From assembly GCA_028289425.1 (NCBI GenBank), contig JANQPL010000004.1, positions 1 to 64,000 on the forward strand: 64,000 nucleotides of DNA, read 5' to 3'. Source of the stretch: Alphaproteobacteria bacterium. Lineage in GTDB: Bacteria; Pseudomonadota; Alphaproteobacteria; JANQMY01. Both the position numbers and the translations under genes were made by a program. The notes below the pieces were generated by a model. The model made no database searches and was not told the DNA's origin. It worked only from the letters and a program-made list of their open reading frames with translations. Below, piece by piece: positions 25,399-34,270 of this stretch (position 1 is the first letter of the stretch; the number at the start of each line of letters is the position of its first letter).

Positions 25399-25980
25399 AT
25401 GCGTTACGCACCGGAACACAAAGAAGAAACACGCCGCCGCATCGTCACCATGGCGGGACGCCTGTTTCGTAAGCACGGATATGATGGTGTGGGGATCGAT
25501 CAAATCATGGCGGCCGCCAATCTCACCCGTGGCGGGTTCTACGGATACTTCAAATCCAAGAAAGATCTGTTCACGGCGGTGGTGGACAGCGAGCACGACT
25601 TCAACATGAAAATGGCAACCCGCACAGGCGCGTCAAAAGAAGAGTTGGTCGACGAAGCCATGGAGATTGTGGGCGGCTATCTGGACATCAAAAACCGCAC
25701 GATTGTCGGACAAGGGTGCACCATGGCCGCCCTTTCGGTGGATGTGGCGCGAGCGGACCGATCGACCAAGAAGGCCTACACCGCTTTCATCAAGGATCTT
25801 ACCTCACAGTTCAACCGCACGATCAATGAAAGCGATCCCGTGGATGAACGGGGCCTTCTGTGCATCGCCACATGCGTCGGGGGACTGACCATTGCGCGCA
25901 GCATGAGCGATGATAAGCTCGCGGAGAAGGCGCTCAACACCTGCCGTGACCAAGTCATCAGGATTCTCGAAGAAGCGTGA
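25399..25980 (+). CDS. TetR/AcrR-family transcriptional regulator
   Basis: A 193-residue regulator. The N-terminal helix-turn-helix reads RRRIVTMAGRLFRKHGYDGVG, IDQIMAAANLTRGGFYGYFKSKKDLF, close to the subgroup of YcdC/AcrR repressors. GQGCTMAALSVDVARAD in the ligand-binding half contains a Cys. The next gene starts with GTG overlapping its stop (GTGA), so regulator and PLP enzyme are co-translated; the upstream palindrome suggests autoregulation and control of the GST. Confidence 0.9.
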   Translation: MRYAPEHKEETRRRIVTMAGRLFRKHGYDGVGIDQIMAAANLTRGGFYGYFKSKKDLFTAVVDSEHDFNMKMATRTGASKEELVDEAMEIVGGYLDIKNRTIVGQGCTMAALSVDVARADRSTKKAYTAFIKDLTSQFNRTINESDPVDERGLLCIATCVGGLTIARSMSDDKLAEKALNTCRDQVIRILEEA

Positions 25981-26969
25981 CCATCGATCTCAACCAGTTT
26001 CCCAAAGTGTCGCTGGGCCACCTGCCCACCCCCATCGAACGGCTGGACCGTTTGAGTGAGCATCTTGGTGGCCCCGAAATCTGGATCAAGCGGGACGATT
26101 GCACCGGGCTTGCCTTCGGCGGCAACAAGACGCGCAAGCTTGAATTTCTGCTGGGGGACGCGCGCAGCAAGGGCAGCACGGACATTGTGACTTTCGGCGC
26201 CTTGCAGTCCAATCACGTCAGGCAAACGATCGCCGCATGCGCCAAAACAGGTTTCACCTGTCATGCAATCCTGACCGACATCGTGCCCCATGAGGAAGCT
26301 GCCTACCGGCAGTCGGGCAATTTGCTTCTTGACCGGATGAGCACCGCCAGCGTCAACATTCTTCCCTCTGCAGATGCGGCGTCGGCTAAACTCAAAGAAA
26401 TCACCGCGTCATTGGACAACGACAAATCTGCTTACGTTATTCCTCCCGGTGGATCGTCGCCGATGGGCGTGTTGGGTTATATTGCGGCAGCGGTCGAAAT
26501 CGGTCAGCAGGCGAAAGAACTGGACCTGACATTTGATGCCATTGTGTCCGCGTCGGCAACAGGCGGCACCCAGGTCGGGCTGACCCTTGGGGGCCAACAG
26601 GGTGCACATTCCGCGCCTGTCTACGGTGCAAACGTCTACCATACGGATCCGGCTGCTTTTGAAGAACGCATTGAAAAACTTGCGGACGATGTGTGCGAAA
26701 GCTTTGGCGTAAGCAGACAGCCGCAGTTCCAACATGTGCATGGCTTTGTCGGCGAGGGATATGGCTTGCCAACGCCAGCAATGAAAAAAGCCGTATCGAC
26801 GACATTTCAATTGGAAGGGGTCCTGCTGGACCCGGTCTATACGGGCAAGGGGATGGCCGGTCTGTTCGATATGTGCCGAAAACGTGTGTTTACGGACAAA
26901 GATAAAATTTTATTCGTTCATACGGGCGGATCGCCGGGACTGTTCGCGTACCAGGAAGCGATGACCTGA
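25977..26969 (+). CDS. PLP-dependent D-cysteine desulfhydrase / L-cysteate sulfo-lyase family protein
   Basis: A 330-residue type II PLP enzyme related to D-cysteine desulfhydrase, ACC deaminase and L-cysteate sulfo-lyase (CuyA). IWIKRDDCTGLAFGGNKTRKLEFLL includes the PLP lysine (NKTRK), followed by ALQSNHVRQTIAACA, and the phosphate-binding region SATGGTQVGLTLGG. LFVHTGGSPGLFAY is the usual end. It starts at a GTG overlapping the TetR stop by 4 bases. Products would be pyruvate, ammonia and sulfide or sulfite; the substrate cannot be fixed. A TauE/SafE permease 1.4 kb upstream could be relevant if sulfite is formed. Confidence 0.82.
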   Translation: MTIDLNQFPKVSLGHLPTPIERLDRLSEHLGGPEIWIKRDDCTGLAFGGNKTRKLEFLLGDARSKGSTDIVTFGALQSNHVRQTIAACAKTGFTCHAILTDIVPHEEAAYRQSGNLLLDRMSTASVNILPSADAASAKLKEITASLDNDKSAYVIPPGGSSPMGVLGYIAAAVEIGQQAKELDLTFDAIVSASATGGTQVGLTLGGQQGAHSAPVYGANVYHTDPAAFEERIEKLADDVCESFGVSRQPQFQHVHGFVGEGYGLPTPAMKKAVSTTFQLEGVLLDPVYTGKGMAGLFDMCRKRVFTDKDKILFVHTGGSPGLFAYQEAMT

Positions 26970-27058
26970 GCGCAATCACCGCAATTTAGTCCGTATACTT
27001 TTCATCGCATTTAATGACATCTTTACGTTTTACCCGTCGTTAAAGCCTAATCGCGCAC

Positions 27059-27080
27059 CCTGCATTGGTAACGGTGCAGG
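27059..27080. repeat. Small inverted repeat in the 292-base intergenic region
   Basis: CCTGCA and TGCAGG flank about 10 bases (TTGGTAACGG). The rest of the interval between the PLP enzyme and the secreted protein (26970-27261) shows no gene; its right part should hold the promoter of the downstream gene. Confidence 0.35.
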
Positions 27081-27261
27081 CATGTCTTGCGCTGTGGGGC
27101 ATCGGGGCTTTTATCCGTCTGCAGAGTAAAAATACCGCAGACCGTTTTGCTGCCTTCCCCATGGTTGATCGGTTTTCTCGACTGCGCCGTCGAAGACAGG
27201 ATAGGCACGCGGCAACTCAAATCAAAATAGCCGGGTGTAAAAGTTTAGGAGGCGTATCGAC

Positions 27262-27843
27262 ATGACATTCTGGATTCACAAGGAGAAGAAAGGGGGGCTG
27301 CGGGGCTATCTGCGGGGCATCGTCGTCACCACGACGGCAGCAACATCGTGGATTTTGATGAGCGCATCGCCGACCCTGGCCGCGGATTGCATCACCAAGG
27401 CGGAAGAATCCGCCATCCAGACCCGCATCGTTCAGACGGAATTGATGGTGGCGGCCCTCACCTGCAATGAAGCCACACGCTACAATGCGTTCGTGAAGAC
27501 CTATCGGCCCCAATTGATGGAAAGCCATTCGAGCATCGCCGAATACTTCAAGCGCACGCGCACCCGCGGGGCGGAATCGGACCTCAACACGTTTATGACC
27601 GATCTCGCGAATGCGGCGTCGTTCCGCAGCGCTCAAGACAAGAAGAGATTCTGTGCCGACGCCAGCGACATTTTCGATGATACGCTGAAGTCTGGCGGCG
27701 TAACGCTGTCGTCTTATGTAAGGCGCGTTGACGCGGCGAAGGACCACGGCATGAAGAACTGCCAGCGCGAAGCAAAGGCACCGACACCGCGCGACAAGCC
27801 GGGGAAGTCCCGCTTCTCGCTGTTCCGCGGCAAAAGCGACTAG
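27262..27843 (+). CDS. Secreted protein of unknown function, paralogue A
   Basis: A 193-residue protein with a long N-terminal region (KKGGLRGYLRG), a hydrophobic stretch and cleavage near PTLAADC. The mature part is helical with three to four Cys and the block RIVQTELMVAALTCNEATRYNAF, which recurs almost unchanged in the gene at 28154. AGGAGG precedes the ATG by 9 bases. The C-terminus is basic (KPGKSRFSLFRGKSD). I do not recognise a named family. It is probably periplasmic. Confidence 0.8.
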   Translation: MTFWIHKEKKGGLRGYLRGIVVTTTAATSWILMSASPTLAADCITKAEESAIQTRIVQTELMVAALTCNEATRYNAFVKTYRPQLMESHSSIAEYFKRTRTRGAESDLNTFMTDLANAASFRSAQDKKRFCADASDIFDDTLKSGGVTLSSYVRRVDAAKDHGMKNCQREAKAPTPRDKPGKSRFSLFRGKSD

Positions 27844-27944
27844 AGCATCGGGCGATTCATCCAGATCGCTCGATGCTACGGCTTGTTTGGTGGTCGCGCC
27901 GGTCATGCGAAAAACCGGATTCCACTTTTTCGCCCGGCGCTCTA
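27841..27944. repeat. Rhizobial-type intergenic palindromic element
   Basis: Bounded by TAGAGCATCGGGCGA on the left and TCGCCCGGCGCTCTA on the right (13 of 15 bases pair), with an internal AGCATCG/CGATGCT hairpin and the segment CGAAAAACCGGATTCCACTT, which closely resembles a repeat common in intergenic DNA of Rhizobiales. The left boundary uses the stop codon of the upstream gene. The remaining part of the gap (27945-28153) shows no gene. Confidence 0.65.
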
Positions 27945-28153
27945 GTACAAGCATGGGGCGAGGCATCCGCCGTCAAAGCACGGCCGGGTGCCTCCCCGCT
28001 TCGTTACTCAATGCATTGACAGGCGATCCAATTTGGGCAATGGGGAGCCTCTCGAAATCGTGGCCCACATGACGCTTGCGTTCGCTTGGCCGCGCACTTC
28101 ATACTGAGTCCAAACCAAGAAAAATGGTTGCGTAAAAGACAAAGGGCAAAATC

Positions 28154-28879
28154 ATGTCAAAGGGGCTTCGAAATCTGTTCTTGGGGTCGGTCGCGCTCGG
28201 CTGTATGACCCTTCCCGCCGCTGCCGCAAATTGCGTGGCGCACAATGAGCGGGAAAATTTGGAGATGCGCGTTATCCAAACGGAATTGATGGTAGCAGCG
28301 CTCAATTGCGGCGAAAGCGACCGCTACAATCAGTTCGTGAGCGCCTTTAAGAGCGACCTCACCGGCGCCTATCAAGGTATCCGCCGCACTTTCGGCCGGA
28401 TTTATCGGGGCCGGGCGAAAAGCCAGCTCGACACGTTCGACACCCAGCTTGCCAACGCCTCATCCCAGCGCAGCAATAAGAACAAGACACGTTTTTGCGC
28501 CAATGCATCCTATCTGTTCGAAAACACGATCGGCCGCAGCAGCAGCGAGATGGTGGCTTTTGTGCGCGCGCAGCCGCTCGGGGACCTGCACGGCTATAGC
28601 GCCTGTGCGGCCAAGCCCCTGGTAAAGCTTGCCGCGGTTCAAGAGCGCGACGGCGCCACGACCCACCCGCTTTTGTTCGGAACCGAGGCCAGGCAGATGC
28701 AGGCGATGCCCGTTTTCGACGGAGAACCATCTGCCGAAGCGCCGGTAGCCACAGCGACCGATGACGGCGCCGGGGAAGAGGGAGATGGCATGGTTGGCCG
28801 TATCACCGGCATTTTCGGCGGCGGCGGCGATGACAAAGACGCGGTTGCCCGTCCGGTCAGGGGCGGCGGCGCCCCTTAA
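28154..28879 (+). CDS. Secreted protein of unknown function, paralogue B
   Basis: A 241-residue protein with a clear signal peptide (LFLGSVALGCMTLPAAAANC). Its block RVIQTELMVAALNCGESDRYNQF matches paralogue A upstream, as do the FDTQLANASSQRS and RFCANASYLFENT segments, so the Cys framework is shared. The C-terminal 90 residues are low in complexity, acidic then Gly-rich, and absent from A. No known domain is seen. It is followed by a strong terminator. Confidence 0.8.
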   Translation: MSKGLRNLFLGSVALGCMTLPAAAANCVAHNERENLEMRVIQTELMVAALNCGESDRYNQFVSAFKSDLTGAYQGIRRTFGRIYRGRAKSQLDTFDTQLANASSQRSNKNKTRFCANASYLFENTIGRSSSEMVAFVRAQPLGDLHGYSACAAKPLVKLAAVQERDGATTHPLLFGTEARQMQAMPVFDGEPSAEAPVATATDDGAGEEGDGMVGRITGIFGGGGDDKDAVARPVRGGGAP

Positions 28880-28924
28880 GGCTCGCGAGCCTTCCCCTGA
28901 AATCAACCCACGCCAACGATCCAA

Positions 28925-28964
28925 ATAAAAAAAGGCGCTGAGATTTCTCAGCGCCTTTTGTTTT
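28925..28964. terminator. Bidirectional rho-independent terminator
   Basis: A perfect 13-base stem, AAAGGCGCTGAGA (28931-28943) with TCTCAGCGCCTTT (28946-28958), and a 2-base loop. A-run on the left and TTTTGTTTT on the right make it work in both directions, serving the secreted protein gene and the convergent OmpA gene. Confidence 0.93.
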
Positions 28965-28981
28965 GTCGTGCTTCTTACGTC

Positions 28982-30019
28982 TTACGGAAGAATGATTTCC
29001 GCACGCCGGTTGTTCGGCTCGGCAACGCCTGGGCCTGTAGCAACCAAAGGATCGCTGAAGCCGCGTCCGGTGATCGCGATTTCATTCGCGGGAACACCAA
29101 GGCGGACGAGCTCGCCCTTAACAGCTTCGGCGCGGCGCAGTGACAGCGCATCGTTGTAAGCCGCAGAGCCAACCGTATCGGTGTGGCCAACCACGTTGAA
29201 GCGAAGCGGAATGTTCGCGTCTTGTGTTTGAGCAACAGCCGTTGAAATCGTGGAAGCCGCAGCCGCACTGATGTTGGACTTGTTGGTGTCGAAGAACACG
29301 TTCCAAGGACCAGGCTTTTCGGCAGGCGGAGGCGGAGGCGGTGCGGACGGTGCGTTGAAGAAGTAACGCAGGCCGATCACAGCCGAGTGAGAGTCGTAGT
29401 CAAGCTCCACTTCAGTCGTCGGAACGACGGAAGATGCTAGGTCAGACCCGGCGGTCGCAAAATAGCGATAATCGGCGAAAGCCTGCCAGCGTGGGAAGAG
29501 CTGATAGCTCAAGCCGGCCAACGCCTGATAAGCGAAGCCGTATTGGTCGTCATCCAGAGCCGTCACGCCAGCCGTGCGAATCGTCGCATCGACGAGGGCG
29601 CCACCAACACCGCCACCAACACTCAGGTCAACGCGCTCTGACATTGGAATGTCGAAAATGAAATTCACCAATTGGGAGAAAGCCGTGACATCGCTGCTGT
29701 TGAGAACAGTCGTCGGCCCAACGCCGAGATTGCTAACGCCTTGAATGTTGTTATCGCGATAGCCGAGTTCGACCTCGATCCGCAGCGTTTCGTCCAGCTT
29801 GTAGCCGAGACCACCGACACCCAACCAACCGGATTCGTAGTTGATGTTGTGGCCGCCAGCACCACCCAAAATGTTAGGGATCGAATCCCTGTCCAAGAAG
29901 TTGGCACCACCACCGCCATGCAGGTACCAACCCTGTGGCCGTTCGTAGTCGTCAGCGGCTGCCGTTCCAATCATCCCACCCGCAACAAGCGCCGCGAGGA
30001 AAACGCGTTTCAAAGTCAT
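28982..30019 (-). CDS. OmpA-family outer-membrane protein
   Basis: A 345-residue protein: signal peptide (FLAALVAGGMIGTAAADD), an eight-strand-like beta-barrel (GWYLHGGGGANFL through YRYF and AVIGLRYFF), a Pro-rich linker (SAPPPPPPAEKPG) and a C-terminal OmpA peptidoglycan-binding domain with FNVVGHTDTVGS, LSLRRAEAVKGELV and NNRRAEIIL. It anchors the outer membrane to peptidoglycan. The upstream gap has AT-rich DNA suited to a strong promoter. Confidence 0.92.
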   Translation of the reverse strand: MTLKRVFLAALVAGGMIGTAAADDYERPQGWYLHGGGGANFLDRDSIPNILGGAGGHNINYESGWLGVGGLGYKLDETLRIEVELGYRDNNIQGVSNLGVGPTTVLNSSDVTAFSQLVNFIFDIPMSERVDLSVGGGVGGALVDATIRTAGVTALDDDQYGFAYQALAGLSYQLFPRWQAFADYRYFATAGSDLASSVVPTTEVELDYDSHSAVIGLRYFFNAPSAPPPPPPAEKPGPWNVFFDTNKSNISAAAASTISTAVAQTQDANIPLRFNVVGHTDTVGSAAYNDALSLRRAEAVKGELVRLGVPANEIAITGRGFSDPLVATGPGVAEPNNRRAEIILP

Positions 30020-30382
30020 AGCTTTTGCCCTATTTCCCTAACTTTTTGAAATTTGAGAGCCGGCTGAAGTTGGGCCCTCCCTCATCCGTAGCCAGCCAAT
30101 CGGACAGGCTCACCCCTGATGTAACCTTAATAATAAGCGGAATGACCCGGCACATGAAAGCCCAAAGCTCACAGTTAAACCTAAGTGTTGCATTTTTGTT
30201 ACGAAATTCCAGGTGCGGAGCCGCAGTTTTCCCCCATTTTTGAGGCCGATCTACTGGTTAACGACGCCACTGGCGGAACGAGCGCCCCGTCAGACCATCC
30301 AGGCTTCCACCACTGGGTGCAACCTGTATGGTCGTACTGGTTTTTGCGCGAAACTCGTCCCGTCAGCGCCGACCGGCAGATT
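30020..30382. other. Intergenic region upstream of the OmpA gene
   Basis: This 363-base gap lies between the ompA-like start and the stop of the DUF4332 gene, both leftward. The ompA promoter must lie in its left part. Between about 30240 and 30380 no gene, hairpin with T-run or repeat was recognised. Confidence 0.4.
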
Positions 30383-30790
30383 TTAGTAGGTGATTTTCGG
30401 GTCCAGTGTTTTTGCCTGCTCGACCCACTTCTCGACCTGCGATTGAGACGGCACGGCCCGAGTGAGCTTTTTCTCCTCATTCACTTCGGCCATTTTCGCC
30501 GCAAGGTTCTCGGCGTTGCGATTGCGCAGCTCCTTCACCGTATCGACGCCCGCCGCTTCCAGAAGTTCCGAATACTCTTCCCCGACACCCGAAATACGCA
30601 TCAGATCGGCCATATTCGTCCATTTGAGGAGTTGCCCTTCGCTCACCCCGGTTTTTTCGGCCAGCGCCGCACGGCCTTTCTTGTCGCCGCAAGTGTCCAG
30701 TAAGTTGTCCGTCGTCTCAATGCCGGCAGCGTTCAGCTTTTCTTTGTAGGCGGGGCCGATACCTTCAATTTCGTCGATTTTGTATGCCAT
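30383..30790 (-). CDS. DUF4332 helix-hairpin-helix-like protein
   Basis: A 135-residue protein with two HhH-like repeats: IDEIEGIGPAYKEKLNAAGI and LMRISGVGEEYSELLEAAGV. This layout matches DUF4332. HhH repeats often bind DNA without sequence preference, but the role of this family is not established. No signal peptide or membrane segment is seen. Confidence 0.85.
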   Translation of the reverse strand: MAYKIDEIEGIGPAYKEKLNAAGIETTDNLLDTCGDKKGRAALAEKTGVSEGQLLKWTNMADLMRISGVGEEYSELLEAAGVDTVKELRNRNAENLAAKMAEVNEEKKLTRAVPSQSQVEKWVEQAKTLDPKITY

Positions 30791-30838
30791 GGGTTAGTCC
30801 TCTGATTGGAAGTGTTGGCGCGGAACATCCGTCACCGT

Positions 30839-31234
30839 TCATTTCATTGCGTTCAACGAATCGAGCACGACCGATACCAAATCGCCGCCGCCCTTCTCGC
30901 CAATGAAGCTGCCAAAAATCTCTGTGGCCTGACCAAATTGATCAACATTGAGCCCTGAGTCGGATATCGCGCCCAGACCGTCGATCGCCGCACCGATGTC
31001 CCCGCCCAGGCTTTTGCCCAAAGAGTCCGCAAGACCGCCCAGCAATCCGCCGCCTGATGTATCGGCGTCACCTTGAAGAAGAGCGGCCGCGCCGGGTATC
31101 AGACCCATCAGCTGTTCGAACTGGGTGGCATCGACATTGTCCTTGAGCAGATTAAGCACGGCCCCTAGAAACTGTTGAGCCATGCCATCGTCAATTCCCA
31201 ACCCGGACACCAATCGTTGAATCAACTCATCCAT
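30839..31234 (-). CDS. DUF2780-like small protein
   Basis: A 131-residue Gly-rich and amphipathic protein (QFLGAVLNLLKDNVDATQFE, LMGLIPGAAALLQ, GGGLLGGLADSLGKSLGG), resembling DUF2780 (VcgC/VcgE). Function unknown. It precedes the DUF4332 gene by 48 bases on the same strand and may be co-transcribed with it. Confidence 0.7.
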   Translation of the reverse strand: MDELIQRLVSGLGIDDGMAQQFLGAVLNLLKDNVDATQFEQLMGLIPGAAALLQGDADTSGGGLLGGLADSLGKSLGGDIGAAIDGLGAISDSGLNVDQFGQATEIFGSFIGEKGGGDLVSVVLDSLNAMK

Positions 31235-31333
31235 TTTTGCCTCATCTCTGACGTAAGCCTGTTATAACGGCGGATCGACTGCAACCAAAAAATCCCCGGC
31301 ATCACCACTTTATCGATCGATTGCGAGCCTCTC

Positions 31334-32812
31334 ATGACGGATCAGACCTCTATCTTCTTGGGCAAGGGCGACCTGCCGCAGCACCTGGCGCTGAAATATG
31401 CAAACAGACATGGTTTGGTGACGGGCGCCACCGGCACGGGCAAGACGGTCACGCTGCAGATCATGGCCCAGGGATTTTCCGACGCAGGCGTGCCGGTGTT
31501 TGCCGCCGACATCAAGGGGGACTTGTCGGGCATCAGTCAGGCGGGGGAGCCCAAAGACTTTTTGTTTGAACGTGCGCAAAAGATCGATCTGGACCCTTAC
31601 GAGTTTGAAGGCGCACCCACCGTCTTTTGGGATCTGTTCGGCAAGAAGGGGCATCCCATTCGAACGACGATCACCGAGATGGGACCGCTTCTGCTTTCAC
31701 GGCTGATGAACCTGAACGACACCCAGTCCGGTGTCCTCGACATAGCATTCCGAGTGGCCGATGACGAAGGCTTGCTCCTGCTCGACCTGAAAGATCTGCG
31801 CTCGATCCTGCGGTTTGTCGGTGAAAACGCCAAAGACATTTCTCTCGCCTACGGCAATGTGTCGACGGCCTCCGTCGGGGCGATCCAACGGCGATTGCTG
31901 TCGCTTGAAGATCAGGGAGGCAAGAAGTTCTTCGGCGAACCGGCCTTCGATCTCAGCGATCTTATGCGCACTGATTCAAAAGGCCGCGGCCACATAAACA
32001 TTCTGGCTGCGGACGATCTGATGATGAACCCGAAACTCTATGCCACGTTTCTTTTGTGGCTCTTGTCGGAGCTCTTCGAGCAACTGCCCGAAGTGGGCGA
32101 TTTGGACAAACCCAAGCTCGTCTTCTTTTTCGACGAAGCCCATTTGCTGTTCAAAGACGCGCCGCCTGCGTTGCTAGAAAAAATCGAACAGATGGTGCGC
32201 CTCATTCGCTCCAAGGCGGTGGGCATTTACTTCGTCACGCAAAGCCCGCTGGACGTGCCGGAAAGCGTGTTGGGACAGTTGGGCAATAAGGTTCAGCACG
32301 CCTTACGCGCCTTCACGCCGCGCGACAAAAAGGCGGCGAAGGCCGTGGGCGATACCTTCCGGCAGAATCCAAAATACGACGCCGCTGCGGTCATCCCGGA
32401 TTTGGGAATCGGGGAGGCCTTGGTTTCCACATTGGAGAAGAAGGGGCGGCCCTCCATGGTGGATCGCACGCTCATCCGCCCGCCCGCCTCGCGCATGGGG
32501 CCTGCAAAAGCCGCCGAACGAAAAGCCATCATCCAATCGAGCGCCGTCTACGGACAATACGAGGAGCGGATCGACCGGAAATCGGCACACGAGTTACTTC
32601 AGGCGCGGGCTCAGAAGGCCGAGGACGAGGTGGTCGAAGAATTGAAGAAGGCGAAGAAGCAGCCGAAAACGCGCGCCCGCTCGTCGCGCCGCCAATCGGT
32701 GGGCGAAACGCTGGCCAAACAAGTGGCCCGCACGCTGGGCTCCACCGTCACGCGCGAGTTGGTGCGCGGCGTGCTGGGCACATTATTCCGTGGAAAGACG
32801 AAAAGTAGATAA
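31334..32812 (+). CDS. HerA-like DUF853 ATPase (YjgR family)
   Basis: A 492-residue P-loop ATPase: Walker A GATGTGKT at residues 31-38, Walker B LVFFFDEAHLLF, and IRSKAVGIYFVTQSPLDVP as in the HerA/FtsK-type helicases. The C-terminus is basic and Ala/Arg rich and ends RGVLGTLFRGKTKSR, the typical tail. The family's cellular role is not settled; DNA translocation is inferred from the fold. A fragment matching its 3' end occurs at 36013. Confidence 0.88.
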   Translation: MTDQTSIFLGKGDLPQHLALKYANRHGLVTGATGTGKTVTLQIMAQGFSDAGVPVFAADIKGDLSGISQAGEPKDFLFERAQKIDLDPYEFEGAPTVFWDLFGKKGHPIRTTITEMGPLLLSRLMNLNDTQSGVLDIAFRVADDEGLLLLDLKDLRSILRFVGENAKDISLAYGNVSTASVGAIQRRLLSLEDQGGKKFFGEPAFDLSDLMRTDSKGRGHINILAADDLMMNPKLYATFLLWLLSELFEQLPEVGDLDKPKLVFFFDEAHLLFKDAPPALLEKIEQMVRLIRSKAVGIYFVTQSPLDVPESVLGQLGNKVQHALRAFTPRDKKAAKAVGDTFRQNPKYDAAAVIPDLGIGEALVSTLEKKGRPSMVDRTLIRPPASRMGPAKAAERKAIIQSSAVYGQYEERIDRKSAHELLQARAQKAEDEVVEELKKAKKQPKTRARSSRRQSVGETLAKQVARTLGSTVTRELVRGVLGTLFRGKTKSR

Positions 32813-32828
32813 TTGTTTATTGGCTTGA

Positions 32829-32898
32829 CCATCCCGCTCCCCCGGCCCAACAACCGACAGGATACACTTGGGGTGGTGGGGCCGGGGGAGCGGGATGG
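32829..32898. repeat. Long GC-rich palindromic repeat, copy 1
   Basis: A perfect 20-base inverted repeat (left arm 32829-32848, right arm 32879-32898; CCATCCCGCTCCCCCGGCCC and its complement) encloses a 30-base loop with GGATAC. It lies just after the HerA-like gene, between convergent genes. Copies 2 (49599) and 3 (61436) share the CTCCCCC core, CCCAACnACC and a GG(G)TAC(CC) centre. Confidence 0.8.
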
Positions 32899-32949
32899 CT
32901 TAGTGAATCACATTTAAGCCGCTTTGCTTTGGCGCTTAGCTTTGTTCGT

Positions 32950-33993
32950 TCAACTTGGTGGTTCGGCGTTAAGTCGTGCAACCTCTGCCATAAGACGCAA
33001 CGCTTCTTCATTGCCGTTCACAGTAAGCCCGGTGATGCCGCTGTCCTCCCAGTCTCTGAACCGCTTTTGAATCCGCGCCTTGTTACCCACAAGCGCGCCC
33101 TGATCGACGAATTCATCTGGCACCGCGTCTGCCGCCTCCTGCTTATGCTTGGCCAGATAGAGTTCCTGGATACGCTCTGCTGCATCGCCAAATCCGCGAC
33201 GGATCATCATTTCCTTATGAAAGTTTTTGTTCTTGTGCCCCATGCCGCCCACATATAGGGCGATGTTCGGTTTCAGGCGGTCTAAGGCCGACTTCACATC
33301 GTCGGTCACCATAACGGCGGCGCCCCCTTGCATCTCAAAGTCGCTTCGATCTTTCCCCGCCTTCTTGAGGCCTTGTTCGATCCACGGTTCATAGAGCGCG
33401 CAGGTTTCCGGCACCAATCCCAAGGGCAGCCACCCATCGGCGATTTCAGCGGTGAGCTTCACGGTCGCTTCCATACCCGTGCCTAGCCAGATCGGGATGT
33501 CGGGATTCATGTGCAAGATAGACTTGAGAGGCTTGCCCACACCCATCGCGCCTTCTCCGGTATAGGGCAGAGAAATTTCTTCTCCGTCGTGCACCACCGG
33601 TTCTTCGCGCCGGAAAATCTTTCTCATGATGGTGACGTAGTCTTTGATCCGATAGTACGGCCGGCCCCAGGGCTGCCCATACCATCCTTCGACAATTTGC
33701 GGGCCGGAAACCCCGATACCGCAAATGACGCGATTGCCTCCCGCAAGCGCATCGATCGTCGCAACGGTCATCGCGGCGTTCGCGGGGGTCCGCCCGGCCA
33801 GTTGAATGATACCGGTGCCGAGCTTGATCCGTTCTGTCTTGGCGGCAAGGTACGCCAAGGGCGACAGCGCATCTGAGCCGTAAGCCTCTGCCGTCCACAC
33901 ACTGTCATAGCCGAGCCGCTCTGCAAGTTGCACCTTCTCGACGGGGAGCTGCAGTTCACCCCCTGAATACCCCAGACTTAAGCCCAACTTCAT
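32950..33993 (-). CDS. LLM-class flavin/F420-dependent oxidoreductase
   Basis: A 347-residue luciferase-like TIM-barrel enzyme: KLGLSLGYSGGELQLPVE, AERLGYDSVWTAEAYGSD, IKLGTGIIQLAGRTPANAAM and GIGVSGPQIVEGWYGQPW. This pattern is close to the F420-dependent subgroup first annotated in mycobacteria; alphaproteobacterial members may use F420 or FMN. The substrate is unknown. It ends 52 bases from the right arm of palindrome copy 1. Confidence 0.87.
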   Translation of the reverse strand: MKLGLSLGYSGGELQLPVEKVQLAERLGYDSVWTAEAYGSDALSPLAYLAAKTERIKLGTGIIQLAGRTPANAAMTVATIDALAGGNRVICGIGVSGPQIVEGWYGQPWGRPYYRIKDYVTIMRKIFRREEPVVHDGEEISLPYTGEGAMGVGKPLKSILHMNPDIPIWLGTGMEATVKLTAEIADGWLPLGLVPETCALYEPWIEQGLKKAGKDRSDFEMQGGAAVMVTDDVKSALDRLKPNIALYVGGMGHKNKNFHKEMMIRRGFGDAAERIQELYLAKHKQEAADAVPDEFVDQGALVGNKARIQKRFRDWEDSGITGLTVNGNEEALRLMAEVARLNAEPPS

Positions 33994-34270
33994 AGCGATC
34001 TCCTTCGATGAACGCGATGGGATTTAGAAGTTTCCGCGGGGCGTTCTGGGACAGAGTCAACGACGACTAATTCTTACACCGCAAACTATCATGCACCACA
34101 CGGACTTCATCTAAAATCCCGCGCCATACGGTTTAAACGATTTTGTAGTCGCTCATTTGTCAAGAAGGGACAAAGTGGATCTTGCGAACAATTTTTTTTG
34201 GTGCCGATTGCCGACGTTCGAAGATTGAGCCGCTTTACTGATGGGCCGGATTCGAGCTTTTTTTGCTATG

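Noticed and set aside
32829-32898. Transposon ends
   Set aside because: The palindrome is self-contained, with no transposase or target duplication nearby.
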